A stretch of DNA of 64,000 bases from Gemmatimonadota bacterium (GTDB lineage: Bacteria; Gemmatimonadota; Gemmatimonadetes; Palauibacterales; Palauibacteraceae). Each line of letters begins with the position of its first letter. Positions within the stretch are counted from its first letter, which is position 1. The stretch covers positions 17,475 to 81,474 of the forward strand of contig JAJCZV010000073.1 in assembly GCA_029262175.1 (NCBI GenBank), read 5' to 3'. Below are positions 8,843 to 16,743 of this stretch, piece by piece. The position numbers were made by a program, and so were the translations under genes. The notes beneath the pieces are model-generated. The model saw nothing but the letters and a program-made list of their open reading frames with translations. It did not search any database and was not told the origin of the DNA.

Positions 8843-9676
8843 CTAGCGCTTTCGCGCAGCCGCGCGGGCGGCGAGCCAGCCCCCCACCCCGGCCTGTCTA
8901 GCGCAACCTCGAACAGCTTCGTGCACCCGCTCGTCATCCGAGAGCTGCACAGCATCCAGCATGGCGTCCAGGGCGCGCCGATGGCGGCGCCAACTGAGCA
9001 ACAGCGCGAATATCGTCGCGATGGCCAGTGCGGCGGCCGAGCCCACCGCGAAGCTTCGAACTTGGCTGACTGTCGACGACTCGCTCACGGTCCGGTCGAG
9101 GTCCGTGATCCGGGCGCGGAGAGAATCCGTCAGGTCACGCATCAAGGCGTGGAGCGCCGGCTGCAACTGCTCTTGCAGTCCGGCCGCCAATCCGACCGAA
9201 AGATGGTGGGCCAGGGTGTCCCCGACGAGCCCGAAAGAGGACGCCAAACTACGCTCGAGAGCTGGCGTCGCAACGGCCGGCAGCGTGCGGCTCAACCGGC
9301 TTGCCCGGGAGTCGATCACATCGAAGCTGCGCTCGAGGAGCTGCTCCACTGCTTCGCTCAGCGACCCCCGAACGCCTTGCGCTAGCCGAACAGAGGAACT
9401 ATCGGCCTCAGCCCGTACCTGGCGCGTCATCGAATCCCACGTTGCGCGGGCCGGCGAAAGGACCGCCTCGCGAAACTCTCGACCCAGGTAGACGCCGACG
9501 GAATCGGCCAGTCTTCCCTCCATCGAGATGAGCGTGCTCTCCTGAGCCACGAGCCTCTCGATCGCCCCATCCGCCAAGGAACGACCTGCTGAACGCGTAG
9601 CACCGCACGCAGTCAAGATGATCGCGGAGGCCCCGACCGATAGCAGAAAACTTGTCCGTCTCCGCCCACTCTTCAT
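8843..9676 (-). CDS. Helical lipoprotein with C-terminal membrane anchor, unknown function
   Basis: This 277-residue protein begins with a lipoprotein signal (SVGASAIILTACGAT, lipobox LTAC). A long Ala/Leu/Ser/Arg-rich region is predicted to be helical, possibly coiled coil, with repeated blocks like LAHHLSVGLAAGLQEQ. Near the C-terminus lies one strong membrane helix (AAALAIATIFALLLSW) followed by basic residues and a cytoplasmic tail. That would tether the helical domain across the periplasm. I chose the ATG at 9676 because the lipobox then falls correctly; the frame is open further upstream. No family is recognised. Confidence 0.65.
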   Translation of the reverse strand: MKSGRRRTSFLLSVGASAIILTACGATRSAGRSLADGAIERLVAQESTLISMEGRLADSVGVYLGREFREAVLSPARATWDSMTRQVRAEADSSSVRLAQGVRGSLSEAVEQLLERSFDVIDSRASRLSRTLPAVATPALERSLASSFGLVGDTLAHHLSVGLAAGLQEQLQPALHALMRDLTDSLRARITDLDRTVSESSTVSQVRSFAVGSAAALAIATIFALLLSWRRHRRALDAMLDAVQLSDDERVHEAVRGCARQAGVGGWLAARAAARKR

Positions 9677-9859
9677 ACGCCGATCTCCGCACGAGCCTGA
9701 AAAAAGGCGAGCATGCGATCCAGCGGGTCCATCCGCACCTCGATGCCGAACAGCGTTCCGATCTGGAACCCGCGCCCGATCAAGGGTGACCGGCCGCGGG
9801 TTTAGAAGCCGAAGCTCCCTTCGACAAACCGTAAGCTCCACGCGCTTTATGCATTGCTG

Positions 9860-10126
9860 CTACGCCTCCGACGCAGTCCAGCGTTTCGCCAGCCAGTTGT
9901 GGAGCGGCACATAGACGAGCCCGGCATAAACGCCGTAGAGAAACGATTCCACGAGACCGACCAGGAAGCCGACCGGCGTAAGCCACGTGAAGCCGGGAAG
10001 CACGGCCTCCAGGAACGAGGTCATGTGCAGCGATGCGGGCACCACGAGCCCATACAAGACGCAGACGGTGAACGAAACCGCGCCGAAGAGCGCGAGTGAC
10101 CACGTGACGACTTTCAAATTCAACAT
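9860..10126 (-). CDS. DUF5676-like small membrane protein
   Basis: This 88-residue protein has two strong helices (TWSLALFGAVSFTVCVLYGLV and GFLVGLVESFLYGVYAGLVY) and the central segment PGFTWLTP. It ends with a typical VPLHNWLAKRW motif. The pattern matches DUF5676 proteins, which are often found beside copper or heavy-metal genes and have no known activity. A start seven codons upstream is also possible; GAGGT lies in front of the chosen ATG. It follows the DUF2933 gene by 87 bp and probably shares its phased-repeat promoter. Confidence 0.7.
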   Translation of the reverse strand: MLNLKVVTWSLALFGAVSFTVCVLYGLVVPASLHMTSFLEAVLPGFTWLTPVGFLVGLVESFLYGVYAGLVYVPLHNWLAKRWTASEA

Positions 10127-10212
10127 GACAATACCTCGCGAGTCCAAGGGTTTCGTTATGTCCGAGAACGGGGTTCGTGCCTCCGCCCGGCTCGGGGTTC
10201 GGTCGGCGGCGT

Positions 10213-10425
10213 CTATCTCGCTCGTTGGCCAGGGGCCTCTTCGCCGTGGTCGCCGCCTCCGCAGCCGCCGCCACCGTGACTGCCGCCACCGTGACTGCCA
10301 TGGCCGCCGCCGTGACCGCTATGGCCGCCGCCGTGACCGCCGTGACCGCTGTGCATCTTCGTGTGCATCCATATGAAGAGCCCAGCCACCACGATCCAGA
10401 AGAAATTCTCTCGAAGGAAGTCCAT
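10213..10425 (-). CDS. DUF2933-like small membrane protein with Gly/His-rich tail
   Basis: This 70-residue protein starts MDFLRENFFWIVVAGLF, one membrane helix of the DUF2933 type. A tail of about 40 residues follows, built almost only of Gly, His and Ser in GHGG-like repeats with a single Cys. Such a tail can bind soft or borderline metals, so a role in Cu/Zn/Ni chelation at the membrane is likely (inference). AGGAGG six bases before the ATG fixes the start; a much longer upstream frame is rejected. A phased repeat promoter lies 116 bp upstream. Confidence 0.72.
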   Translation of the reverse strand: MDFLRENFFWIVVAGLFIWMHTKMHSGHGGHGGGHSGHGGGHGSHGGGSHGGGGCGGGDHGEEAPGQRAR

Positions 10426-10528
10426 CTGTGCCTCCTGCGTGTTCTGTAGTCGCCACAACGGCGCGCTCCGGACCTCGCGAGGCGGGGATGCGTATGGGCC
10501 CCGCGATGGTTCCGCGCACATCATGCTA

Positions 10529-10567
10529 GACGGCCCGGCCTGAACCAGGGGTGAGCAAAGCGTGAAC
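10529..10567 (-). promoter_or_regulatory. Phased-repeat promoter facing the DUF2933/DUF5676 genes
   Basis: On the minus strand, GTTCA, GCTCA and GTTCA occur at exact 11-bp steps (plus-strand TGAAC 10541, TGAGC 10552, TGAAC 10563). After the final hexamer come 11 bp and then TAGCAT, a good -10 match. The layout is the same as at 18302-18340 and 21979-22005. Confidence 0.6.
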
Positions 10568-10637
10568 GGATCTTCATCAAGCGTTGGAAGTGGGGAGGCG
10601 CTGAACACCCCCTGCCCCGGCCTTGCACCGCGGGCCG

Positions 10638-10682
10638 CTTCACACCGACTTCACCGGTCCTTCATTCAACACTACGTACTGT
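10638..10682 (+). promoter_or_regulatory. Phased-repeat promoter facing the cupredoxin gene
   Basis: CTTCAC (10638), CTTCAC (10649) and CTTCAT (10660) lie at exact 11-bp steps. They are followed by 11 bp and TACTGT (10677-10682) as a possible -10. The cupredoxin start is 69 bp further on. All three repeats are perfect CTTCA. Confidence 0.68.
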
Positions 10683-10750
10683 GGTGCTTCTGAGCGACGT
10701 GGCAGTGATGCGTTGCGGTCGGTAGAGATGGTTGAGCAGGGAGCCAGGCG

Positions 10751-11338
10751 ATGGGGACACGAGAGGGCCAGAGAATTAGTCGGCGTCCGCGCGGCATCCC
10801 GACGCGTCATCTATTGATTGGGTTGGCGGTCGGAGCGTCTGCGCTCGGCGCGGCCTGCGCAGAGCGGCCGGAGACGAGCCATGCCGAATCGGAATCCGGG
10901 CCGGACGCAGTTCTGGTCCTCATCGAAGAGGACGATTTTTCGATCGCGCCGGACACGATCCGGGTTCCTGCTGGACGGCCGGTCCGGTTGATCGTTCGAA
11001 ACCGGGGGAGAGTTCCGCACGAGTTCATGGCGGGCCGCGAGGTCTCCGACGGCCGCTTGGTGGACGATCTGTTCGCGAGAGCAGAGATTCACGACAGGAG
11101 CATCGGGCCTGGGAAGGGGGGAGGGGTCGTGGATCCCACGGTGATGGAGGAGGGGCACACCGCCATGTCGATGGCCGAGGACGAACCGGGACATGGGGTG
11201 ATGCTCGCGCTTGAGCCGAGAGACTCGGCAACGCTCGTGTTCACGTTACCGACGGCGAGCCGCGGCAGTTGGGTCGCCGCCTGTCTCCTCCCCGGTCATT
11301 ACGAGGCAGGCATGCGCGCGGTGATCGTCGTCGAGTAA
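10751..11338 (+). CDS. Cupredoxin-domain (blue copper) lipoprotein
   Basis: This 195-residue protein has a basic N-terminus, a hydrophobic helix and a Cys after GASALGAAC, suggesting a lipoprotein. The domain that follows has the type 1 copper ligands: His in RVPHEF, and Cys-x4-His-x4-Met in ACLLPGHYEAGM. About 60 residues between them are rich in His, Met and acidic residues and may bind extra metal. Such proteins carry electrons or buffer periplasmic copper. It is the first gene of a rightward unit with the lycopene-cyclase-domain and CDF genes, under a phased-repeat promoter. Confidence 0.82.
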   Translation: MGTREGQRISRRPRGIPTRHLLIGLAVGASALGAACAERPETSHAESESGPDAVLVLIEEDDFSIAPDTIRVPAGRPVRLIVRNRGRVPHEFMAGREVSDGRLVDDLFARAEIHDRSIGPGKGGGVVDPTVMEEGHTAMSMAEDEPGHGVMLALEPRDSATLVFTLPTASRGSWVAACLLPGHYEAGMRAVIVVE

Positions 11339-11368
11339 GGCGGGGTTCAATCGTGCTGTTGATCTCAG

Positions 11369-12112
11369 ATGGAGAGGTACGTGCTTTCGGACGCCTATGT
11401 GTGGCCCGTTTGGTCGGCTGCTTTCCTCGTGCCCTGGGCGCTGTTGTACGTTGCGCTTCCCGCACACCGCGGCCGGATGCTGCGCGTCAGCGCCCTCACA
11501 GCCCCCTTCGGGCTCACGGAGCCAGTGTTCGTACCAGAGTACTGGAGCCCCCCTAGCCTCTTCGACCTCGCCCTTCGGACCGGGTTCGACATCGAGAGCG
11601 TTGTGTTCAGCTTCGCGATCGGCGGGATCGGAGCGATTCTCTACGATGCCCTCACGCGTGCCCCCGGCGTCCAGCCGGTCAGTGCGACCGAACGTGGCCA
11701 CAGGCGGCATCGGTTTCATCGCTTGGCGCTGACGGCACCAGTGGTGGTTTTCCTTCCGCTCTATCTGCTCGCGGGTTGGAATCCGATCTATCCGGCCCTT
11801 CTCGCCATGGCCAGCGGGGCGGCCGCAACGATAGCGTGCCGACCCGACTTGGCGACCAAGACCCTGGTCAGCGGTGTCGTGTTCCTGACATTGTACCTGG
11901 CTCTCGTAGGCGGCTCGGAGCTCTCGGCGCCGGGTTATGTCGAGCGCGTGTGGAACCTCGAGGCGCTCAGTGGCCTCTTCGTGTGGAAGCTACCGCTCGA
12001 GGAGTTGTTGTTCGCGGCGACGTTCGGTGCCTACTGGTCGGGGCTCTACGAGCACACCATGTGGGCCGGACGGGGACACCATTCGCGAGATCCCGCGAGC
12101 GACCCGGCATGA
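11369..12112 (+). CDS. Lycopene-cyclase-domain membrane protein (CrtYcd/CarR type)
   Basis: This 247-residue protein has six or seven membrane helices. Two half-sites are typical of heterodimeric or fused lycopene cyclases: PEYWSPPSLFDL with the following GFDIESVVFSFAIGGI, and later KLPLEELLFAATFGAYWSGLYEH, whose PxEE-type motif is catalytic in the family. Carotenoid cyclases convert lycopene ends into beta rings. No phytoene synthase or desaturase lies nearby, so the substrate may be another isoprenoid. Its place between a cupredoxin and a CDF gene, 30 bp after the former, is unusual. Confidence 0.75.
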   Translation: MERYVLSDAYVWPVWSAAFLVPWALLYVALPAHRGRMLRVSALTAPFGLTEPVFVPEYWSPPSLFDLALRTGFDIESVVFSFAIGGIGAILYDALTRAPGVQPVSATERGHRRHRFHRLALTAPVVVFLPLYLLAGWNPIYPALLAMASGAAATIACRPDLATKTLVSGVVFLTLYLALVGGSELSAPGYVERVWNLEALSGLFVWKLPLEELLFAATFGAYWSGLYEHTMWAGRGHHSRDPASDPA

Positions 12113-12151
12113 GGTCCCGTAGTTGGCAGTGCCCCCCCACCGAAGGACGAC

Positions 12152-13066
12152 ATGAGCGGATCACATGGGCTGCACGGCGCCGTTACCGGCGAGTCACACA
12201 CCCGGGCGCTGGCGATCACAGGATGGCTCACGGGCATCTACTTCATCATCGAAATCGGCATCGGTCTTTGGAGCGGGTCGGTCGCCGTCATCTCGGACGC
12301 GTTCCACACGTTTTCCGCAGTCGGGGGCGTGCTGATCGCCCTCGTGGCGGGCCGCGTCGCCGCGCGTCCTGCCAGCACCACGGCGTCGTTCGGTTGGATC
12401 CGAGCAGAGATCGTCGGGGCGCTGTTCAACGGTCTCTTCTTATTTGCGATGGCGGTGTTCGTGTTCTGGATGGGGCTTCGCCGACTCCAAAACCCCGTGG
12501 AAATCCCGACCGGCCCGATGTTCCTCGCGGCCACGGGCGGTCTAATAACCGAAGCAATCTCTTTGAAGCTCCTATACCAAAAACAAAAGAACAGCCTCAA
12601 CGTCAAAGGAGCGTTCTGGCACGTGATCCAGACGTTCGTCGGCAGTTTGTTGATTATCGTCGCGGCCGTCGTGATCCGCTTCACGGGCTTCCTAGCCATC
12701 GACCCATTGCTCGGCATGGCGTTCGGCGTCGTGTTGCTTTGGGCCTCGTGGGCCATCATCAGAGACGCGCTCGCAATCCTGTTGGAAAAGGTCCCGGAGA
12801 ATCTCGATCTAGCGGCGGTGATTGGAGCGGTAGAGTCGCTCGACGGCGTTAGGGGCGTTCATCACCCGCATGCATGGGGGCTGACCACCGGCAGGACGGT
12901 CGTCTCGATGCACGTCCTGATCGAAGACGTATCCCGCGCGGAGTCCTTACTGGAACAGGTTCAGGGTCTGCTGCGAGAGCGGTTCGACGTTTTCTTTTCG
13001 ACGGTCCAGCTCGAAACCCGATGCTCGGAAGAAGAAGAGGCGGCGGCGCACTCGATCTCCGTCTAG
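12152..13066 (+). CDS. Cation diffusion facilitator homologue with altered metal site
   Basis: This 304-residue protein has six membrane helices and a C-terminal ferredoxin-like domain, as in CzcD/ZitB. Transport site A normally has four ligands, HxxxD in helix 2 and HxxxD in helix 5. Here helix 2 reads SDAFHTFSA, keeping His52 but with Ala56 for Asp. Helix 5 reads AFWHVIQTF, keeping His157 but with Thr161 for Asp. Both acidic ligands and proton-coupling residues are therefore lost. It may carry a softer ion, act as a sensor or scaffold, or be inactive. It is the third gene of the cupredoxin unit. Confidence 0.85.
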   Translation: MSGSHGLHGAVTGESHTRALAITGWLTGIYFIIEIGIGLWSGSVAVISDAFHTFSAVGGVLIALVAGRVAARPASTTASFGWIRAEIVGALFNGLFLFAMAVFVFWMGLRRLQNPVEIPTGPMFLAATGGLITEAISLKLLYQKQKNSLNVKGAFWHVIQTFVGSLLIIVAAVVIRFTGFLAIDPLLGMAFGVVLLWASWAIIRDALAILLEKVPENLDLAAVIGAVESLDGVRGVHHPHAWGLTTGRTVVSMHVLIEDVSRAESLLEQVQGLLRERFDVFFSTVQLETRCSEEEEAAAHSISV

Positions 13067-13117
13067 TGAGCATCGGCTAGAGCGGCATCAACGAATCCCC
13101 GAGCCCTGGCGCGTCAC

Positions 13118-14440
13118 CTAAAGCAGACGTCGCCAACTGAATGCGGCTCTAGACATCGCGCGACGAACCGTCGTTCGCTCGTGCCATATCTCCGTCGTTA
13201 GCGGCCGGCAGCCGGTTCGATCGCGAGCGAAGATTGCGCTCATCTCCTCTCCGATTCCCGACCCATGTACTTCGACGTCGAGCTCGAGGTTCTTGATCAA
13301 GCTGAGCGGATCGAGGTTGCTCGAGCCCACCACGGACCAGCTGCGGTCCACCACAATGGTCTTCGCGTGAATCATCGGTCCGAGCCAAAGCCAAATCCGA
13401 ACGCCTGACTCGAGAAGCGAGCCGACTTGGTGCTCTGCCGCGAGTGCGACGAGTGGGTGATTGTTGTGGGCAGGCAGCAGGATCTCGACACGCACCCCTC
13501 GACGGCACGCATTTCGGAGCGAGGCCAGAAGAGCCTCGGTTGGCAGGAAGTAGGCATTGGTTATGAGGATCTCGTCTTGGGCGGCATCACATACGCGCGT
13601 AAGGACCCGCTCGAGACGCCGTTCACGAGGGCGCCCTGAAACGATTCGGACGGGCACGGTCCCGACCGCGCGCTCTGACTCAGACTCCTCTACAGCTACC
13701 TCGGTCGCCGCAGGTCTTCCCACCGTGGGTGATCTCCGCCGGCCGCGAGACCCAGGCGCGGCTTCGAGCCAAACGCGATCAAATTCGTTAGCCGCCTCGA
13801 GCGCCGCCGCTCCCTCCACGAGGATCGCCGAATCACGCCACGTACAGTGGCGGATGCAGTTGCCCGACCAGACGTCGGCGAGGCACATGCCGCCGGCGAT
13901 CAGCCGCCGACGATCCCCTACGACCGCCTTTCGGTGATCCCTTCCTCGCCGGAAGAACGCGGGCGTAGGCCGGAAGGGATTGTGGAGTCGAACGCGGACC
14001 GCGGATCGCCGAAACCGACGGCCGATCGACAGTCGTCGGCTCATGATCGAACCGAAGGGATCGTGCAGAACCCGCACCTGCGCACCGGTAGCGGCTCGCT
14101 CTAGCAGGGCGTGGGTGAAGGCGCGACCGACCGTGTCATCACGAAAGATGAAGTTCTCGAAACGAATATCGGTACTGGCGGAACCAACCAGATCCAGCAT
14201 TGCCCCATAGGACTGGGTGCCATCGGCGAGCAGGCGGACTCGGTTGTCGCGCGTGGGCTCTCGCCCGACAATCCGGCCTATCTCTCGCTGGACATCGGTC
14301 GCCAGAGGACCGGCCGGCTCCAACGATCCGGGATCGGAGACGAAAGGCGATGGTGGCGAAGACGAGCCGCCGCAGTCCCCCTCCGGGGCGTTTCCGCACG
14401 AAACGCAACAACCGGCGAGCAGGTCACGCGCCGCGGTCAT
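13118..14440 (-). CDS. Phospholipase D / cardiolipin synthase-like protein
   Basis: This 440-residue protein has two HKD motifs: His169, Lys171 and Asp176 in DHRKAVVGD, and His358, Lys360 and Asp365 in IHAKTIVVD, followed by GSSNLDPLS. Paired HKD motifs build one phosphatidyltransferase site. Spacing and the NAYFLP segment resemble bacterial cardiolipin synthases, but the N-terminal membrane helices of ClsA are missing. A Cys-rich stretch (GCCVSCGNAP) replaces them near residue 10. It reads leftward and ends facing the CDF gene. The ribosome site is weak, so the start may be further in. Confidence 0.82.
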   Translation of the reverse strand: MTAARDLLAGCCVSCGNAPEGDCGGSSSPPSPFVSDPGSLEPAGPLATDVQREIGRIVGREPTRDNRVRLLADGTQSYGAMLDLVGSASTDIRFENFIFRDDTVGRAFTHALLERAATGAQVRVLHDPFGSIMSRRLSIGRRFRRSAVRVRLHNPFRPTPAFFRRGRDHRKAVVGDRRRLIAGGMCLADVWSGNCIRHCTWRDSAILVEGAAALEAANEFDRVWLEAAPGSRGRRRSPTVGRPAATEVAVEESESERAVGTVPVRIVSGRPRERRLERVLTRVCDAAQDEILITNAYFLPTEALLASLRNACRRGVRVEILLPAHNNHPLVALAAEHQVGSLLESGVRIWLWLGPMIHAKTIVVDRSWSVVGSSNLDPLSLIKNLELDVEVHGSGIGEEMSAIFARDRTGCRPLTTEIWHERTTVRRAMSRAAFSWRRLL

Positions 14441-14505
14441 GGTTTCGGCAGACGATGTCGGTGGCGATTCCAGGGCACTCTCGCGTTGTGCGTTGGTGAG
14501 TAAGT

Positions 14506-14550
14506 CTTCATATGGGCTTCAGCGCTCCATCACGTCGTAACCCGCATTCT
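14506..14550 (+). promoter_or_regulatory. Phased-repeat promoter facing the geranylgeranyl-reductase gene
   Basis: CTTCAT (14506), CTTCAG (14517) and a one-mismatch CATCAC (14528) follow exact 11-bp steps. After 11 more bases comes CATTCT, a weak -10. The ATG lies about 57 bp downstream. The first two repeats are perfect; the third and the -10 are weaker. Confidence 0.5.
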
Positions 14551-14606
14551 ATGGGAGGAAGGCTTCGCCCATTAGGGCGAGCGGGAGAGCGCTTTAGGAG
14601 AGGACC

Positions 14607-15899
14607 ATGAAAGACCAACCATCTTCCTCCGCAACGAGCCCCACGCCTCGGCGCGATTTCATCATCGTCGGCGCCGGGCCCGCAGGGGCGCGAGCCGCCG
14701 AGCTGTTGGCTGGCAAAGGGAGATCCGTCCTCCTGCTCGACCCCAAGGTACCGTGGGAAAAGCCGTGCGGCGGCGGGTTGACCGCGGCCGCACTCGATAA
14801 CACGCCGGAGCTGCGCGAACTCTCGAGCGACACGCAGACGATTCGGGAGTTACTCGTCGTCGCGGCGAGCGGGGCCAGCGTGGTGATTCCCCTCGCGAAT
14901 CCGTTTGAAACGGTGAGTCGAGAACGGCTCTCCGCCTGGGGTCTCGATCGGGCGATCACTGCAGGCGCACGGTTCCTTCGCCGAAGCGCGAAGGTCGTCG
15001 TGCGACGCGCGGACGGCTGGGAGATCGCGGACGGCGATGGAGAGATCCATGCTTGTCGTTGGCTGATCGCTGCGGATGGAGCCACGAGCCGCCTTCGAAA
15101 ACTGCTGGCGCCCGACCTTCGTCCCGAGCTGGCGCCGCTCCGTGTAGCCTACCCGTCGCGAGGCATGACGCGTGGCCGAGCGGTGTTCCAGTTTCTTCCC
15201 CGCGCGGAGGGGTATCTGTGGGACTTCCCCCGTCCTGGCCACCATTCGGTTGGGATCGGCGTCCCCCCCGGCACCTTTTCGAAGACGGCGCTCGATGGGG
15301 CCATCGAGCAGTACCAACTCGGCGAAACGGGGAGCCGCGCCGCGGCCTCCTTCTGCGGCGCGGTGATCGCATCATCGAAGTGGGCCGCGGGAACCTTCGA
15401 CGACCTGGGGGGCCGAGACTTCGCCTTGTTGGGCGACGCGGGCGGGCTGGCCGATCCGGCGACAGGTGAAGGGATCGACTACGCGTTGCGGTCTGCGAGT
15501 CTCGCTGCGGCCGCGTTCGACCCAGAACTCGGATTCCGTGGTTATCCCGACGCGGTCAAGGCGGCTTTCGGTGCGGAAATCCGGCGCAGCCGGTTCCTCA
15601 GAGACCGACTCTACCATCCGGCGTTGGCGGAGCGGCTGGTGCAGCGCGCCCGACAATCGCCGCGAGGCGCCCTGATGCTCATGTCGCTTGTCGACGCCGT
15701 GAACGAACACCGCCCACTTCGGCGCGCGGTGTTGCGCGGCTTGCTGGGTCGCATCCCGACAGATCACCCGGCCCGCGCGGTTTGCGAGTGCCCGGAGGGC
15801 GCGCCCGAGGGAGACAGATCACCGGGGTTGGTACACCCAAGGGCGCTGCGAACCGCTGGTGCTACGCGCGCAACCGCCAACTCGCACGGAGGAGGATGA
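14607..15899 (+). CDS. Geranylgeranyl reductase-family FAD-dependent oxidoreductase
   Basis: This 430-residue flavoprotein begins with the dinucleotide-binding motif VGAGPAGARAAELL. The second FAD motif, GDAGGLADPATGEGIDYAL, lies about 280 residues in. An intervening PCGGGLT segment is typical of ChlP/digeranylgeranyl-glycerophospholipid reductases. The family saturates double bonds in isoprenoid chains of quinones, chlorophyll or lipids. AGGAGAGG directly precedes the ATG. It is followed, with a single-base gap, by an HMA-like gene and has a phased-repeat promoter, so it probably responds to copper. The isoprenoid substrate is unknown. Confidence 0.83.
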   Translation: MKDQPSSSATSPTPRRDFIIVGAGPAGARAAELLAGKGRSVLLLDPKVPWEKPCGGGLTAAALDNTPELRELSSDTQTIRELLVVAASGASVVIPLANPFETVSRERLSAWGLDRAITAGARFLRRSAKVVVRRADGWEIADGDGEIHACRWLIAADGATSRLRKLLAPDLRPELAPLRVAYPSRGMTRGRAVFQFLPRAEGYLWDFPRPGHHSVGIGVPPGTFSKTALDGAIEQYQLGETGSRAAASFCGAVIASSKWAAGTFDDLGGRDFALLGDAGGLADPATGEGIDYALRSASLAAAAFDPELGFRGYPDAVKAAFGAEIRRSRFLRDRLYHPALAERLVQRARQSPRGALMLMSLVDAVNEHRPLRRAVLRGLLGRIPTDHPARAVCECPEGAPEGDRSPGLVHPRALRTAGATRATANSHGGG

Positions 15900-15900
15900 G

Positions 15901-16392
15901 ATGATGAAGAATGGCGACGCGAAGGTGCGCCACCCGCATACGCGGACGGATCACCGTCTGGAAATTTCGATCACCGAGCTGTCTTGCGCCGCGGAGTCGG
16001 CGCCGCTTGCTCGGCGGCTCGAACGACTCGCTGGCGTACGAGAGGCGATCGTCAACCCGATCACCGAGCGAGCCGTCGTTCGATTCGACGCGGAGCTTAC
16101 GAACACAGCGGACATTTTCGGTGTGCTCCAGAGGCTCGGTGTCGATGCGGGAGCGAAGCTCGTGCGGCTACATGCTCCGGTGCTCGGATGTATGTGTGAC
16201 GACTGCCGCCAGCGCCTTGAAGAGCGGTTGGCTGGGGTGGCAGGCGTCGAGGCCGTTCATCTGAACACGGATGAGAAGAGCGTCACCGTCGAATACGTTC
16301 CGTCTCGCACGGATGCGCGTGGGCTGAGGGAGGCCCTCACGGGTGCGGATTCGACTGACTGCTGCTCACCGGACCCGCGTGACAAGACGTGA
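15901..16392 (+). CDS. Double HMA-like metal-binding protein
   Basis: This 163-residue soluble protein shows two ferredoxin-like HMA repeats. The first (about 20-90) keeps only one Cys in ELSCAAES. The second (about 95-150) carries CMCDDC. The tail ends with CCSPDP, giving further possible thiol ligands. Full HMA domains use GMxCxxC to pass Cu(I) to ATPases, so this looks like a cytoplasmic copper chaperone or a thiol buffer of altered affinity. The start at 15901 lies directly behind the reductase stop, with GGAGGAGG in front of it. A perfect 15-bp hairpin follows the stop. Confidence 0.7.
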   Translation: MMKNGDAKVRHPHTRTDHRLEISITELSCAAESAPLARRLERLAGVREAIVNPITERAVVRFDAELTNTADIFGVLQRLGVDAGAKLVRLHAPVLGCMCDDCRQRLEERLAGVAGVEAVHLNTDEKSVTVEYVPSRTDARGLREALTGADSTDCCSPDPRDKT

Positions 16393-16397
16393 TCTGC

Positions 16398-16430
16398 GGC
16401 CCCGGTCGAGCCGATGGCTCGACCGGGGCC
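16398..16430. terminator. Perfect 15-bp hairpin between convergent genes
   Basis: GGCCCCGGTCGAGCC and its exact reverse complement flank a GAT loop, only five bases after the HMA-like stop and 13 bases before the YHS stop. No U-tract follows on either strand, so it is a hairpin-type bidirectional terminator or RNA-stabilising element rather than a classic intrinsic terminator. Confidence 0.65.
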
Positions 16431-16443
16431 AAAGGGTGCCGAT

Positions 16444-16620
16444 CTACTTTTCGACGCAACCAGACCCCGGTTTTATAGCCACGTACCAACCGGGGTGTTC
16501 CTCGAAGCGCAGCAAGCAACGCTCCGCGCAGAAGTAGTAGGTGGTTCCCTGGAAATCCGTCTTTGCGACCGCTTCTTCCGGCGTGATGTCCATCCCGCAC
16601 ACTTCATCGTGAACCGTCAT
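16444..16620 (-). CDS. YHS-domain protein, 58 aa
   Basis: This short protein is one YHS domain: VCGMDITPEEAV near the start, then YYFCAERCLLRFEEHPGWYV. The three cysteines (VCGM and CAERC) form the likely metal site. YHS domains occur in copper and heavy-metal proteins and in TRASH-like metallochaperones. GAGGAGG lies just before the ATG and fixes the start. An extra Cys sits near the C-terminus. TGAAT and TGAAG 61-83 bp upstream, 22 bp apart, resemble the copper repeat promoter. Confidence 0.8.
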   Translation of the reverse strand: MTVHDEVCGMDITPEEAVAKTDFQGTTYYFCAERCLLRFEEHPGWYVAIKPGSGCVEK

Positions 16621-16663
16621 TTTCGTCCTCCTCTGGGCAGGCGAGCCTCTAGTGCCACACCAG

Positions 16664-16707
16664 AGATACGCGATCGCGTGTGAATCAGTCGTTGGGTGCG
16701 GGTGAAG
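16664..16707 (-). promoter_or_regulatory. Partial phased-repeat promoter facing the YHS gene
   Basis: Leftward, CTTCA (16703-16707) and ATTCA (16681-16685) are 22 bp apart, two 11-bp turns, with a poor middle repeat. Eleven bases after the final hexamer comes TATCTC, a possible -10. It overlaps the 3' side of the gap before the EamA gene. This is one of the weaker examples. Confidence 0.4.
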
Positions 16708-16743
16708 GCGACTTCATCGCGGATGACCGCCAGGGATGCGCGC

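Larger units (their letters stand above)
10426..10750. promoter_or_regulatory. 325-bp divergent control region between DUF2933 and cupredoxin genes
   Basis: No gene is seen here. The stretch holds two back-to-back arrays of the 11-bp-phased motif, one facing left (10541-10567) and one facing right (10638-10665). Each has a -10-like hexamer at the same spacing. A further isolated CTTCAT lies at 10572. It therefore appears to be a bidirectional copper-responsive control region. Confidence 0.55.
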
